This document shows, piece after piece, positions 43,219-52,730 of a DNA stretch of 64,000 nt. Source of the DNA: Motilibacter aurantiacus (GTDB lineage Bacteria; Actinomycetota; Actinomycetes; Motilibacterales; Motilibacteraceae); NCBI RefSeq assembly GCF_011250645.1, contig NZ_JAANNO010000001.1:1-64000 (forward strand). The letters are read 5' to 3'. A program made the position numbers and the translations under genes. The stretch's first letter is position 1. Every line of letters begins with the position of its first letter. A model generated the notes under the pieces. That model saw nothing but the letters and a program-made list of their open reading frames with translations, was not told the DNA's origin and did no database searches.

Positions 43219-44058
43219 ATGACACGGGTCCTCGTCACCGGTGCCCGCGGCAAGACCGGAGTGCCGATGGTCGAGCTCCTCCTCGCCCGCGGCCGCGTCG
43301 AGGTGCTGGCCGGGAGCAGCGACCCCGCGGCAGTCAACGTCGCCGGCGCACGGCCCACGGCCTTCTCCTGGGACGACCCGTCCGGCTGGCCGGCGGCGAC
43401 GGCCGGGGTCGACGCCGTCTACGTCGTACGGCCCGACCGGCCCGACGCACCGGAGCTCGTCCGCGCCCTGCTCGACGCCGCGCCTGGGGATGCGCGGGTC
43501 GTGCTGCTGTCCGAGCGGGAGGCGGACTACGAGGGGCTCGACGGGTGGGCGCTGCGGGTCGAGGGCGTCGTCCGGCAGAGCGGCCGCGGTTGGACGATCC
43601 TGCGGCCCAGCTGGTTCATGCAGGTCTTCACCGACCCGCGGTTCTACCGCGACGCGATCGCGGACGGGGAGCTGGCGTTCCCGAGCGGCGGGGCGAGCGT
43701 CGCCTGGATCGACGCGGTGGACATCGCGGCCGTAGGGGCGCACGCGCTGCTCGAGGAGGGGCACGCGGGCCAGGTCTACGAGCTGTCCGGCCCCGAGGCG
43801 CTGTCGCTGCCGCGGACGGCGGAGCTGCTCTCCGCCGCGGCCGGCCACCCCGTGGCCCATCGCGAGCTCACGGTCGACGACGCCGTGGCGGGCTCCACGG
43901 GCTGGGCGCGTGCCGTCGACACCGTCACCTTCGACCGCGTCCGCTCCGGGGCGTTCTCCGGGGTGACGGACACGGTCGAGCGGGTGACGGGACGCCCCGC
44001 GCGCACCCTGGAGGCGTTCCTCGCCGACTCCGGGCAGCTGCTCCACACCCGGCGCTGA
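43219..44058 (+). CDS. NmrA-like NAD(P)-binding protein
   Basis: 279 aa. The dinucleotide loop is VLVTGARGKTGVPMVELLLARG, with RQSGRGWTILRPSWFMQVFTD and YELSGPEALSLPRTAELLSAAAGHPV of the NmrA/short-chain-like group. It may be a redox-sensing regulator or a quinone-type reductase. It starts 135 bases from the divergent DHFR-family pseudogene, and a hairpin terminator follows it. Confidence 0.88.
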   Translation: MTRVLVTGARGKTGVPMVELLLARGRVEVLAGSSDPAAVNVAGARPTAFSWDDPSGWPAATAGVDAVYVVRPDRPDAPELVRALLDAAPGDARVVLLSEREADYEGLDGWALRVEGVVRQSGRGWTILRPSWFMQVFTDPRFYRDAIADGELAFPSGGASVAWIDAVDIAAVGAHALLEEGHAGQVYELSGPEALSLPRTAELLSAAAGHPVAHRELTVDDAVAGSTGWARAVDTVTFDRVRSGAFSGVTDTVERVTGRPARTLEAFLADSGQLLHTRR

Positions 44059-44074
44059 CGGCGCCGCCGAGCTC

Positions 44075-44114
44075 GTGGAGCGCCAGGGGCGTCAGGGCGC
44101 CCTTGGCGCTCCAC
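44075..44114. terminator. bidirectional hairpin terminator
   Basis: GTGGAGCGCCAGGGGCG (44075-44091) pairs with CGCCCTTGGCGCTCCAC (44098-44114), a 17-bp stem with one mismatch and a 6-base loop. It sits between the convergent NmrA and dehydratase genes. Confidence 0.8.
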
Positions 44115-44127
44115 GGTCGGCCGTCCC

Positions 44128-45087
44128 CTACAGCGCCTCGTCGGCCAGCGTGCTCGGGTCGGTGTTCGCCCCGCACACCAGGACGGCCACCCGCTCCCCC
44201 GGCTCGGGCGCGTACGCCCCGCCGAGCAGCCCCGCGAGCGCGGTCGCCGCGCCGTACTCGGCGGCGATGCGGTAGTCCTCCCACAGCGCGCGCCGGGCGG
44301 CCACGACGTCCGCGTCGCGCACCAGCACGCTGACCGGCGCCGTCCGACCGGCGACGCCGAACGCGATGTCGCCGACCCGGCGCGCGCCCAGCGAGTCGGC
44401 GGCGATGCCGGAGACCGGCACGTCGACCGGCCGGCCGGCGGCCAGGGCGGAGTGCAGCGTCGGCGCGGTCTCCGGCTCGACGGCGACGACCCGGGCCCGG
44501 CCGGCGACGGCGGTCGCCACCCCTGCGAGCAGCCCGCCCCCGCCGACGGCGAGCACGACCGTGTCGACGTCCGGCAGGTCGGCCAGGATCTCGGTGCCGA
44601 TCGTGCCGGCGCCGGCGGCGATCTCCGGCTGGTCGTACGCGTGGCAGAAGAGCGCCCCGCGCTCGGTGCAGTGCAGCAGGGCCGCGTCGTACGCCTCGGC
44701 GTACTGCTGCCCGACCTGGCGCACCTGCGCCCCGTAGCCGCGCAGCCGCGCGACCTTCACCGCGGGCGCCGTCTCGGGGACGAACACCGTGGCGGGCACC
44801 CCGAGCACGGACGCGGCGTACGCGTTGGCAAGCCCTGCGTTGCCCCCGGAGGCGGCGACGACACCGACCGTCGGGTCCAGGACGCCGGCCTCGCGGGCGG
44901 CGAGCATCCGGTTGAACGCACCTCTGGGCTTGAACACCCCCGTGTGCTGAAGGTGCTCGCACTTCAGCCACAGCCCGCCGCCGGCCTCCAGCATCGGCGT
45001 CCGGCGCACGTACCCCTGGATGCGGCGCTCGGCCGCGGAAACGTCCTCGGGCGTGATCGTGCCCGCCCGGTGCAGCTGCTCACTCAC
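44128..45087 (-). CDS. serine/threonine dehydratase (PLP)
   Basis: 319 aa from GTG. Fold-type II PLP enzyme with K53 in LKCEHLQHTGVFKPRGAFNR, a G-rich phosphate loop VVLAVGGGGLLAGVATAV, and VAASGGNAGLANAYAA. It deaminates serine or threonine to pyruvate or 2-oxobutyrate. It starts 30 bases after the HAD gene of the Ter biosynthetic operon and is on the same strand, so it may be read as its last gene, though it could be an independent catabolic gene. Confidence 0.88.
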   Translation of the reverse strand: MSEQLHRAGTITPEDVSAAERRIQGYVRRTPMLEAGGGLWLKCEHLQHTGVFKPRGAFNRMLAAREAGVLDPTVGVVAASGGNAGLANAYAASVLGVPATVFVPETAPAVKVARLRGYGAQVRQVGQQYAEAYDAALLHCTERGALFCHAYDQPEIAAGAGTIGTEILADLPDVDTVVLAVGGGGLLAGVATAVAGRARVVAVEPETAPTLHSALAAGRPVDVPVSGIAADSLGARRVGDIAFGVAGRTAPVSVLVRDADVVAARRALWEDYRIAAEYGAATALAGLLGGAYAPEPGERVAVLVCGANTDPSTLADEAL

Positions 45088-45117
45088 GGCCCGACCTTAC
45101 GGAGCGGCCCGTCGCGC

Positions 45118-45972
45118 TCAGCGCACCAGGTCGAGCAGCCACCGCGTGATCTCCTCGCCGGCCATGACGCCCGAGCTGCGCGTGACACCGACGTGCGGGG
45201 CGTTCCACCCCTGGTCGTGCAGCTCCCCGTGGGCCGGGCGCACCCCGGCGTCGGCCAGCTCGAGGAGCTCGGCGTCCAGGAGCGAGTCCCCGGCAGCGAG
45301 GACCCGCCCCGCTCCGACCCGCTGCACGACCTCGACGATGGCAGCAGACTTCGTGAGCGGGCGCGGGACGAGGTAGAGCTTGCGCCCCTGCAACGAGACG
45401 GTCCACCCCTGCGTCTCGGCCCACATCGTCAGCTCGGACACCAGCCCGACGGGCATCTCGTCACGCTGCACCACGGCATAGCAGAAGAGATCTTCAGCGA
45501 TGCGCAGTTTGCGGGTCCAGCGCGGGTCGGACACCTTGCGCAGGTGCTCGGTGATGGTCTCCAGCGGCGCGCACGCGGCCGCCAGTGCGGCGTCGACCTG
45601 CCGGCGCCAGTCCTCGTCGGGCCGGCCGTCGACCAGCAGATGACCGCCGTTGGCGCACACCGCGTAGTGCGGCTGCGGGCCGGGCAGCCGCACCCGGGCG
45701 TACTGGTCGCGGGTGCGCGTGGTGGTCGGGACCAGCACCGCCGCCGCCGCGAGCTCCTGCAGCAGCCGGCCGGCCTCCGCGGTGAGGAAGGACAGCGGCT
45801 CGCCGTGGTAGACCTCCGCGACCAGCATGCTCGGGGCCTCGGCGTCGGGGACGCGCAGGCCGAGGGCGCGCGCGGAGAAGATCAGCGTGCGGTCGAGGTC
45901 GCAGGCCGCGACCACGGGGGTCGCGTAGCCCACCGGGCCCCCGTCCGCAGCGTCGGATGTCGTGTCGCTCAT
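45118..45972 (-). CDS. HAD-superfamily phosphatase of the Ter locus
   Basis: 284 aa. Motif I is AACDLDRTLIFSARA (D25 and D27). A Lys follows in TRKLRIAEDL, and motif IV is LAAGDSLLDAELLE. The cap is of the Cof/phosphomannomutase-like type. In Ter-associated operons a HAD enzyme of this type is thought to dephosphorylate a nucleoside-like product. Its ATG overlaps the preceding stop (ATGA). No obvious signal peptide, so it is cytosolic. Confidence 0.9.
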   Translation of the reverse strand: MSDTTSDAADGGPVGYATPVVAACDLDRTLIFSARALGLRVPDAEAPSMLVAEVYHGEPLSFLTAEAGRLLQELAAAAVLVPTTTRTRDQYARVRLPGPQPHYAVCANGGHLLVDGRPDEDWRRQVDAALAAACAPLETITEHLRKVSDPRWTRKLRIAEDLFCYAVVQRDEMPVGLVSELTMWAETQGWTVSLQGRKLYLVPRPLTKSAAIVEVVQRVGAGRVLAAGDSLLDAELLELADAGVRPAHGELHDQGWNAPHVGVTRSSGVMAGEEITRWLLDLVR

Positions 45973-48653
45973 GTGCCTGTCCTTCGTTCGGTGCCGGCCG
46001 CCGTGCGGCCGTCCGCTCCGGTCGCCCCGCGTGTGTAGCGCGGGTGGATGAGCCCGACGCAGCTGTAGGGAAGGTCGTCGACGGCCTCGACCGGCACCCC
46101 GCGCTGCTCGGCGAGCAGCAGCACGTGGGCCAGCCCCGGCTCGTCCCCGCGCCGCACGAGGACGCGCCACGGGACCCGGCGGAGCAGGACGCGCGTCGTC
46201 TCGCCGACCCCCGGCTTCACCAGGTTGACGTCGTCGATGCCGTAGTCCTTGCTCACCCGCTCCACCGCCGCCCACCCAGCCCAGGTCGGCTCGCGCTCCC
46301 CGGCCGCAAGCAGCGGCCAGTCCCGGTCCACCTCGGCCCGGACCTCCGCGAACCTGGCCGAGACCGCGTCGACGAAGCGCAGGCTGACGTCGGCGTGCGC
46401 GAGCTCGGCGTAGTACTTGGCGCCGTGGAAGTCACGCGGGCCGATCAGCCGGGCGTTGAGGACCGTGCGGCTGACCAGGCCGGAGACGGTGGAGTTCAGG
46501 CAGGCCGACGGGATGAGGAAGTCGTCGCGGGTGCCGAACACCTCGACGCACCGCCCCGGGTCGGCCAGGACGGCGAGCCGCGGGTCGAAGCGCGCGCCCG
46601 TGCGCCCGGCGTGGAGGTCGAGCGCCACGCGCAGCTCGCGGGCGATGGCGCCCTTGCCGGTCCACCCGTCAACGAAGACGACGTCCTCCGGGCGGTGCGC
46701 CGACGCCAGCCAGCGCAGCGCCACCTCGTCGATGCCGCGGCCGCGCACGATGCTGGCCGAGTAGTGCGGCACGTCGAGCCCGCGCGTCGCAGCCCATCGC
46801 CGCATGAGCACACCGACCGGCGTGCCCGCCCGCGCCAGGCTCACGAGCACCGCCCCGTCGCCGCGCTCGGCCAGCACCATCTCGGTCACCACGCCGACCG
46901 CGTGTGCCAGCCGCCGGGCCGAGGCGTCCAGGGCGTCGACGAAGAGCTGCTGGTACGCCGCCGTGGGTTGGTACTCCACCGGCAGCGACTCCGCGTAGTG
47001 CGCGCCGCCGGACTGGATGGCCTCCTCGCGCTCCTCCACCGGCGCCTCGAGCGCGACCCCCGAGAGGTCCTTCAGCAGCCACCCGACCTCGTCGGCGGGG
47101 TAGGAGCCGAACACCGGGCCGCGCAGCGGCTCCGGCAGGTGCACCGGGCCGCGCAGCGGCTCCGGCAGGTGCCCCGGGCCGCGCAGCGGCTCCGGCAGGT
47201 GCACAGGGCCGCGCAGCCCGCTCGGCAGCACGACGAGGACGGCCTCGGGCGTGACCGAGCGCACGGCCGCCAGCAGGCCGCCGGGGGCGTACAGCTCGGG
47301 GGTGTCGGCGGCGTCGTCGACCACGAGCACGACCGCGTCGGGCTCGGGGTGGCCGGCGGGCGGGGCGACGTTGTAGGCGTAGCGCGTGCCGGGCCCGTCC
47401 GCGGGGTCGTCGCAGGCCGGGAAGGCCAGCGCGGTGCGTACGGCGTAGCCCGGGTCGTCCAGCACCAGGACCGGCGACCGGGTCGTGGACGAGAAACGGA
47501 CAGCCGCCTCGGGCGCGAGCTCGGCGAGCTCCGCGGCGATGCGCAGCGGGGCGTAGAGCAGCTCCTCGGTGCCGAGGACCAGGACGCGCGCTCCCGGCCG
47601 CAGGACGAGCGGGCCCAGCGCGTCCCGCAGCGCGCCGGCGGTCGCCGCGACCGCGGCGTCGAAGGCGGGCCGGTCGGCGGCCGCGAAGCCGTGCCGGCCA
47701 CCCTCCGGCGTCTTCCGCGGCCAGTGGCTCGCCAGCCGCTGCAGCCCGGCCGGCGGCCGGGGCCCGGGGGCCGCGCCCGTGGCCGTGCCCGCCGGGCCGC
47801 CGGCCGCATCGAGCTCCGCGATCCGCTCGGCCGCCCGCTCCGTGAGCCCCGGCGGCAGCTCCGCCTCGCCGGCGGCGAGGGCGACGACGTCGACCGTGGC
47901 CCCGAGCTCCGCGGCGAAGCGGGCCATGGCCTCCCGGTCCTTCGCGGCCCGCAGGTCGACGAGGGCGGCGATGACGTAGCGGGAGCGGGGGTTGGCCCGG
48001 TGCAGCGCGCTGATCGTGTTGCGTGCCGTGAGCCCGGTGCTCAGCTCGTCGTCCACGAGCACGAGCGGCCCTTCCCCAGCGAGCAGGGCGGGGTCGGCCG
48101 GCAGCAGCAGATGGCTCGTGGCGTGGCTGTGCTCCTCCTCGAACCCTGCCAACGGCTCGACCCCCGGCACCGCCCGTCGCGTGGAGTGCAGGTACGCCGC
48201 CTGCAGCGCGTCGGCGACGCAGTGCCCCAGCGCGGTCGCCGTCTCGGCGAACCCGACGACGACGGGAGCGCCGGCGCTCGCCGGCGGGGCGGGCAGCGCC
48301 GGGCCGCGCAGCCGGCGCCACAGCGCGCCCGGGGCCGCGGCGTCGCCACGGACAGCGGCGCCGACGAGGGGCGCCAGCTCCTCCTGCCCGCCGTGGCCGT
48401 GGCCGAGCAGCTGCCCCGCGAGGCGTCCGAGCAACAGGCCGCAGGCGTCGACGAGCCGGGGGTCGGTGGGGACGTGCTTGCCGAGGACGCGCGAGACGAG
48501 CAGGTGCGCGCGGCGCGGGTTGCGCCGCAGCGCCAGCCCCAGCAGGTCCTCCAGCTCGAGCCCGACCGGCGAGGCCGCGGTGCGCAGCCCGAGGCCGAGC
48601 TCGCGGGAGGCCCACCCCCCGGTCCACGGCGTGAACGGGGCCGAGCTCGTCAC
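45969..48653 (-). CDS. fused phosphoribosyltransferase-TRSP and StiP-type phosphoribosyltransferase protein
   Basis: 894 aa from GTG overlapping the preceding stop. Residues about 1-320 are a phosphoribosyltransferase with PRPP loop VLVDDELSTGLTA (DDELSTG 201-207). About 365-478 match the TRSP domain (VLVLGTEELLYAPLRIAAELAEL). About 479-513 are three copies of a ten-residue repeat (LRGPVHLPEP). About 514-894 match the family labelled cysteine protease StiP/PRTase_1-PRTase_3 (YPADEVGWLLKDLSGVALEA; IQSGGAHYAESLPVEY; VVFVDGWTGKGAIARE). These two halves are usually separate neighbouring genes. They are expected to build a ribosylated, nucleoside-like metabolite. Confidence 0.9.
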   Translation of the reverse strand: MTSSAPFTPWTGGWASRELGLGLRTAASPVGLELEDLLGLALRRNPRRAHLLVSRVLGKHVPTDPRLVDACGLLLGRLAGQLLGHGHGGQEELAPLVGAAVRGDAAAPGALWRRLRGPALPAPPASAGAPVVVGFAETATALGHCVADALQAAYLHSTRRAVPGVEPLAGFEEEHSHATSHLLLPADPALLAGEGPLVLVDDELSTGLTARNTISALHRANPRSRYVIAALVDLRAAKDREAMARFAAELGATVDVVALAAGEAELPPGLTERAAERIAELDAAGGPAGTATGAAPGPRPPAGLQRLASHWPRKTPEGGRHGFAAADRPAFDAAVAATAGALRDALGPLVLRPGARVLVLGTEELLYAPLRIAAELAELAPEAAVRFSSTTRSPVLVLDDPGYAVRTALAFPACDDPADGPGTRYAYNVAPPAGHPEPDAVVLVVDDAADTPELYAPGGLLAAVRSVTPEAVLVVLPSGLRGPVHLPEPLRGPGHLPEPLRGPVHLPEPLRGPVFGSYPADEVGWLLKDLSGVALEAPVEEREEAIQSGGAHYAESLPVEYQPTAAYQQLFVDALDASARRLAHAVGVVTEMVLAERGDGAVLVSLARAGTPVGVLMRRWAATRGLDVPHYSASIVRGRGIDEVALRWLASAHRPEDVVFVDGWTGKGAIARELRVALDLHAGRTGARFDPRLAVLADPGRCVEVFGTRDDFLIPSACLNSTVSGLVSRTVLNARLIGPRDFHGAKYYAELAHADVSLRFVDAVSARFAEVRAEVDRDWPLLAAGEREPTWAGWAAVERVSKDYGIDDVNLVKPGVGETTRVLLRRVPWRVLVRRGDEPGLAHVLLLAEQRGVPVEAVDDLPYSCVGLIHPRYTRGATGADGRTAAGTERRTGT
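47116..47217. repeat. 30-bp tandem repeat, 3.4 copies, in-frame within the fused gene
   Basis: Units at 47116-47145, 47146-47175 and 47176-47205 begin GGGCCGCGCAGCGGCTCC and differ only at the last few bases; a 12-base partial copy follows. On the minus strand each encodes LRGPVHLPEP (one unit has V to G). The array forms the linker between the TRSP part and the StiP part, so copy number changes would keep the frame. Repeat number may vary between strains. Confidence 0.92.
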
Positions 48654-49813
48654 GTGCCCACGCTCGCGGCGAGCAGGTCGACGTGGCTGACGTCCTCGGC
48701 GGCGACGCCGAAGACCTCGGCCCGGCGCATGGTCCGCAGCGCCCAGGACGTGTGCGGCTTGCTCTCGTTCATCTTGTTGCCGTAGTCGGAACGGCTGACC
48801 CCGCCGCGGGAGGCGCTGCCGAGGACGTCGCGGGCGTCGCTCCACTCCTCGTGGCTGACCACGGACATGGCGTGCACCACGCCGACGTGGGCCGGGTGGA
48901 TGACCGTCTTGCCGGTCAGGCCGTTGGCCTTGTCCAGCTGGACCTCGCGCAGCAGCCCGTCCATCCCGCCGTCGACCAGCTCGTGGCGGAGCCCGCGGGC
49001 GTCGTTCTCCTCGAAGGGCGTGGTGCGCAGCAGCGGGCGGAAGACCCGCTCGTGGGCCGAGAAGTACTCCCAGACGGGGCCGGTCACCACGAACCCGGAC
49101 TCGTCGCTGCGGCCGAGCACGTTGACGATGTCGCCGATCGCGCTGGCCACCGGGTGGACGTCGTAGATCGTGAGCTCCCTGTCGCGACGGATGCCGTAGG
49201 CGCTGCACAGGTCGGTGGCGCCGATGCGCACGGCGAGGACCATGTCGCGGTGCTTGCCGAGCAGGCGCGCGACGCCGACGAGGACGTCCGTACGCGTCTC
49301 ACGGTAGACGATCTCCGGCGACTCCAGCACCGGCATGAGGAAGAGCCGCAGCCCCGTGGCCGCGCGCAGCTCGGCGAGCTCGTCCAGGTAGGCGACCCCC
49401 GACAGGTCGGTGAACTTCGGCACCACGAACCCGCTGAGCACCTCGGCGTGAGGCCCGAGGGCGCGGACGATCTGCGCCATCTGGCCCGGGCGGCGCACCC
49501 GGACGAAGAGCAGCGGCAGGTCGGCCTCGGGCGTCGCGGCGAGGGCGCTCAGCTGCTGCACCGCGTGCGTCTGCGCTGCCTCGACCTCCGCGTCGGGCAC
49601 CGCGTCCTCCAGGCACACGACCAGGCTGCGCACGCCGGCGCCCGCCTGCCGGACGATGTCCTCGGCCAGGCGGGGGCGGTTGGCCGGGCAGTAGAGCGTC
49701 GCGCCGAGCGCGGCCGCGAGCGTCGCCGGGTCGCTCGTCCGGTCGAAGGGAGCGGGCTGCACGTGGAACAGGTGCTCGCGGACCTGCGGTGCGACGTGGT
49801 CGAAGTGCCGCAT
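48650..49813 (-). CDS. HpcH/HpaI aldolase (citrate-lyase-beta-like) of the Ter locus
   Basis: 387 aa from ATG, GGGGAGGAAAGG upstream. The CitE-like barrel has LYCPANRPRLAEDIVRQ, SLVVCLEDAVPDAEVEAA (metal-binding acidic pair), VLESPEIVYRETRTDVLVGVARLLG and TGKTVIHPAHVGVVHAMSV. It forms or splits a C-C bond on an acyl or keto substrate in the biosynthetic module. First gene of the minus-strand operon; a 203-base gap separates it from the divergent TerD-vWA gene, so this gap holds both promoters. Confidence 0.9.
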   Translation of the reverse strand: MRHFDHVAPQVREHLFHVQPAPFDRTSDPATLAAALGATLYCPANRPRLAEDIVRQAGAGVRSLVVCLEDAVPDAEVEAAQTHAVQQLSALAATPEADLPLLFVRVRRPGQMAQIVRALGPHAEVLSGFVVPKFTDLSGVAYLDELAELRAATGLRLFLMPVLESPEIVYRETRTDVLVGVARLLGKHRDMVLAVRIGATDLCSAYGIRRDRELTIYDVHPVASAIGDIVNVLGRSDESGFVVTGPVWEYFSAHERVFRPLLRTTPFEENDARGLRHELVDGGMDGLLREVQLDKANGLTGKTVIHPAHVGVVHAMSVVSHEEWSDARDVLGSASRGGVSRSDYGNKMNESKPHTSWALRTMRRAEVFGVAAEDVSHVDLLAASVGT

Positions 49814-50016
49814 GACCTTTCCTCCCCTGGGGCTCAAGGGCGCGTCCGGGCTGTCATCCGGCTGCAACATCCGCTCGCACGGTAGCCGGACTCGGCCCGG
49901 TCGCGCGGGCGTCGCGGATGAGGCTGTGGACACACTTGCGGCACGTCCCGCGACGATCAGGGCGTCCCGGACGTTCCCAGGGCAGCCGCGGTCCCGACGT
50001 GAGGCAGGATTCGACG

Positions 50017-51393
50017 ATGACCACCATCAGCAAGGGCGCGAACGTCCCGCTGCCCGGCACCCGCGTCTCGGCCGTCCTCGGCTGGCAGGCCGGCCCGGGC
50101 GTACCCGACGTGGACGCCTCCGCGCTGCTGCTGACCGCGGACGGGCGGGTCCGGTCCGACGCCGACTTCGTGTTCTACAACCAGCCCCAGCACGCCTCCG
50201 GTGCCGTGCGCCACGCCGGGAAGCAGGCCGGGCCGGGCGGCCCCGCGACCGACAGCCTCTCGGTCGACACCGGTGTCCTGGAGCCGGTCGTCGAGCGGGT
50301 CGTGATCGGTGCCTCGGCCGACCGCGGAAGCTTCGGCAGCGTCCCCGGCCTGCACCTGCGGGTGCTCGACGCCGACAGCGGCGCCGAGCTCGTCCGCTTC
50401 GACATCTCCGACGCCTCGACCGAGACCGCGTTCGTGTTCGGCGAGCTCTACCGCCGCGGCGGCGCCTGGAAGTTCCGGGCGGTCGGGCAGGGCTACGCCT
50501 CCGGCCTCGCCGGGCTCGCCTCCGACTTCGGCATCAGCGTCGACGACGAGCCGGCCCCCCCGCCCGTCGCCCCGGCTGCCGCCCCCGCCCCCGCCATCTC
50601 GCTGAAGAAGCAGCAGCTGGTGAACCTCGAGAAGAAGCTCGAGCAGCGGGGGGACCGCAAGCTCCTCGACCTGACCAAGCGGGCCGCGGTCTCGCTGGAG
50701 AAGAAGGGGCTCGGGGAGCACACGGCCCGGGTCGCGATCTGCCTGGACATCTCCGGGTCGATGCACCGTCTCTACTCGGGCGGCAAGATCCAGGCCCTCG
50801 CCGAGCGCGTGCTCGCGCTGGGCATGCGCTTCGACGACGACGCGAGCATCGACTGCTTCGTCTTCGGGGAGGGGGCGTACGAGGCCGGCTCCATGAGCCC
50901 GGACAACTACAGCGCCTACGTCCGCGAGATCCTCGCCTCGCACCGGCTCGAGGCCGGGACGTACTACGGCAAGGCCATGGGGGCCATCCGGAGGCACTAC
51001 TTCGGCTCGGACGCCCCGCGCACGTCCCCCGCCCCGGGGGTGCCCGTCTACGTCATGTTCATCACCGACGGGGCGACGTTCGACGAGGACGTGACCCGCA
51101 GCCACGTGATGTCGAGCTCGTACGAGCCGCTCTTCTGGCAGTTCATGGCCATCGGGCGCAGCAGCAAGTCCATCGACGCGAAGCCCTCCCGCTTCGGGCT
51201 CGGCGGCGGGGGACGCAGCGAGTTCGCGTTCCTCGAGGGGCTGGACGACATGTCCGGCCGGTTCCTCGACAACGCCGACTTCTTCGCGGTCGAGGACCCG
51301 GCCAACATCTCCGACGACGCGCTCTTCGACCTGCTGATGACCGAGTACCCGGAGTGGCTCAAGCAGGCGCGCCAGCGCGGGCTGGTGCGCTGA
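50017..51393 (+). CDS. TerD-domain protein fused to a von Willebrand factor A domain
   Basis: 458 aa. Residues about 1-180 form a TerD domain ([31 protein letters not shown]); about 195-235 are a Lys/Glu-rich helical linker. About 238-445 form a vWA domain with an intact MIDAS: D244-x-S246-x-S248 (LDISGSM), with the later [13 protein letters not shown]. The TerD calcium loop (DN-x-TG-x-GEGDDE in classical TerD) is changed to [12 protein letters not shown], so metal binding may be lost there while the MIDAS could bind Mg. It is a likely scaffold of the membrane-linked Ter complex. Confidence 0.92.
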   Translation: MTTISKGANVPLPGTRVSAVLGWQAGPGVPDVDASALLLTADGRVRSDADFVFYNQPQHASGAVRHAGKQAGPGGPATDSLSVDTGVLEPVVERVVIGASADRGSFGSVPGLHLRVLDADSGAELVRFDISDASTETAFVFGELYRRGGAWKFRAVGQGYASGLAGLASDFGISVDDEPAPPPVAPAAAPAPAISLKKQQLVNLEKKLEQRGDRKLLDLTKRAAVSLEKKGLGEHTARVAICLDISGSMHRLYSGGKIQALAERVLALGMRFDDDASIDCFVFGEGAYEAGSMSPDNYSAYVREILASHRLEAGTYYGKAMGAIRRHYFGSDAPRTSPAPGVPVYVMFITDGATFDEDVTRSHVMSSSYEPLFWQFMAIGRSSKSIDAKPSRFGLGGGGRSEFAFLEGLDDMSGRFLDNADFFAVEDPANISDDALFDLLMTEYPEWLKQARQRGLVR

Positions 51394-51421
51394 GGCGCCC
51401 CCGGCCCCGTAGTCGCCGCAC

Positions 51422-51467
51422 ACGACGAACGACGCACCTCCCGGAGCGGAGGTGCGTCGTTCGTCGT
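51422..51467. terminator. bidirectional hairpin terminator
   Basis: ACGACGAACGACGCACCTCC (51422-51441) pairs perfectly over 20 bases with its complement at 51448-51467; the loop is CGGAGC. It separates the convergent TerD-vWA and TerC genes. Confidence 0.9.
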
Positions 51468-51509
51468 TCGGGGTCGGAGGCGGGCCGCGCCCGGAGCGGG
51501 GCGCGCCCG

Positions 51510-52637
51510 TCAGACCCGCGGGATCGAGGTCTCGTGCTCCTCGACGTGCCCGTCGAGCGTGACGATCTCGCCGTGGCCGACGTTCTTGTTGTGCTGCAAC
51601 GAGCTGAGCAGGGCCGCGCCGATGAAGGCGACGCCGATGAGGCCGGTGATGACCTCGGGGACCTCGTGGCCGATGGACACGAGCATGATGACCGCGAGCG
51701 CGCCGATGGCCCAGTGGGCGCCGTGCTCGAGGTAGATGTACTGGGAGAGCGTTCCCTTGCGGACCAGGTAGACGGTCAGCGAGCGGATGTACATCGCGCC
51801 GATGCCGAGGCCGGCCGCGATGATGTAGATGTTGTTCGAGATGGCGAACGCGCCGATGACGCCGTCGAACGAGAACGACGCGTCGAGGACCTCGAGGTAG
51901 AGGAAGAGGAAGAAGCCGGCCTTGCCGGTCGCCTTCGCCGCCTGCGACGGGCCGCCGCGACGCGCGGGCGCCGCGTCCTCGCCGTCGTCGGCGATGCCCT
52001 GGCTCTCGAACAGCGACCCCAGGCCGTTGACCAGCAGGTACGTCATCACGCCGAGGACGCCGGAGAGCAGCACCTCGCCGGGCTCCTCGGCCAGGGTCTC
52101 CGCCGCCAGGGCCAGTGCGCCGAGGCCGAGCACCACCGCGAGCGCGTCGAGCTGGCCGAGCTTGGCGAGCGGGCGCTCGAGGAAGCCCAGCCAATGGTGC
52201 TCGCGCTCCTCGTCGAAGAGCCAGTCGAGGAAGAGCATGAGCAGGAACATGCCGCCGAACGCCGCGATGTCCGGGTGCGCCTCGTGCAGGAGGTACGCGT
52301 AGGTGCCCTCCTCCTCGGCGCTCCCGCCCTCGTTGGCCAACCGGATCGCCTCGACCGGCGACAGCTGCGCGGTGATGCCGACGATCAGCAGCGGGAAGAC
52401 CAGCCGCATGCCGAACACGGCGATCGCGATACCGATCGTGAGGAAGATCTTCTGCCAGAAGTCCGACATCCGGACGAGGATCTTCGCGTTGACGACGGCG
52501 TTGTCGAAGGAGAGCGAGATCTCGAGGATCGACAGGATGGCGACGAGGACCAGGGCCTCGGGGCCGCCGAGCACCAGGGCGGCTATGAGGCCGACGGCGG
52601 TGATGCCGAACGACCATCCGAAGGTACGGAGGATCAA
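51510..52637 (-). CDS. TerC-like integral membrane protein (DUF475 family)
   Basis: 375 aa. TTG 52637 is the likely start because GAGGAGAGACG precedes it. Several membrane helices; SLSFDNAVVNAKILVRMSDFWQKIF and YLEVLDASFSFDGVIGAFAISNN repeat the acidic-residue-in-helix pattern (FDN / FDG) that is thought to bind a metal ion. This is the longer DUF475-type TerC found in actinobacteria. It is the probable membrane anchor of the Ter complex, and may export manganese or other metals as proposed for TerC proteins. Confidence 0.92.
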   Translation of the reverse strand: MILRTFGWSFGITAVGLIAALVLGGPEALVLVAILSILEISLSFDNAVVNAKILVRMSDFWQKIFLTIGIAIAVFGMRLVFPLLIVGITAQLSPVEAIRLANEGGSAEEEGTYAYLLHEAHPDIAAFGGMFLLMLFLDWLFDEEREHHWLGFLERPLAKLGQLDALAVVLGLGALALAAETLAEEPGEVLLSGVLGVMTYLLVNGLGSLFESQGIADDGEDAAPARRGGPSQAAKATGKAGFFLFLYLEVLDASFSFDGVIGAFAISNNIYIIAAGLGIGAMYIRSLTVYLVRKGTLSQYIYLEHGAHWAIGALAVIMLVSIGHEVPEVITGLIGVAFIGAALLSSLQHNKNVGHGEIVTLDGHVEEHETSIPRV

Positions 52638-52730
52638 CGTCTCTCCTCGAGTGCGACTGACGCTCCGGGCGGAGCTACGGACATTCGGCCGAAGCGTATC
52701 CGCGCGATGGGGTCGGTGCGCACGCACGAC

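Noticed and set aside
45957-48785. A 942-codon plus-strand frame opposite the fused PRTase gene
   Set aside because: Composition typical of antisense frames in GC-rich genes, while the minus strand has clear family motifs.
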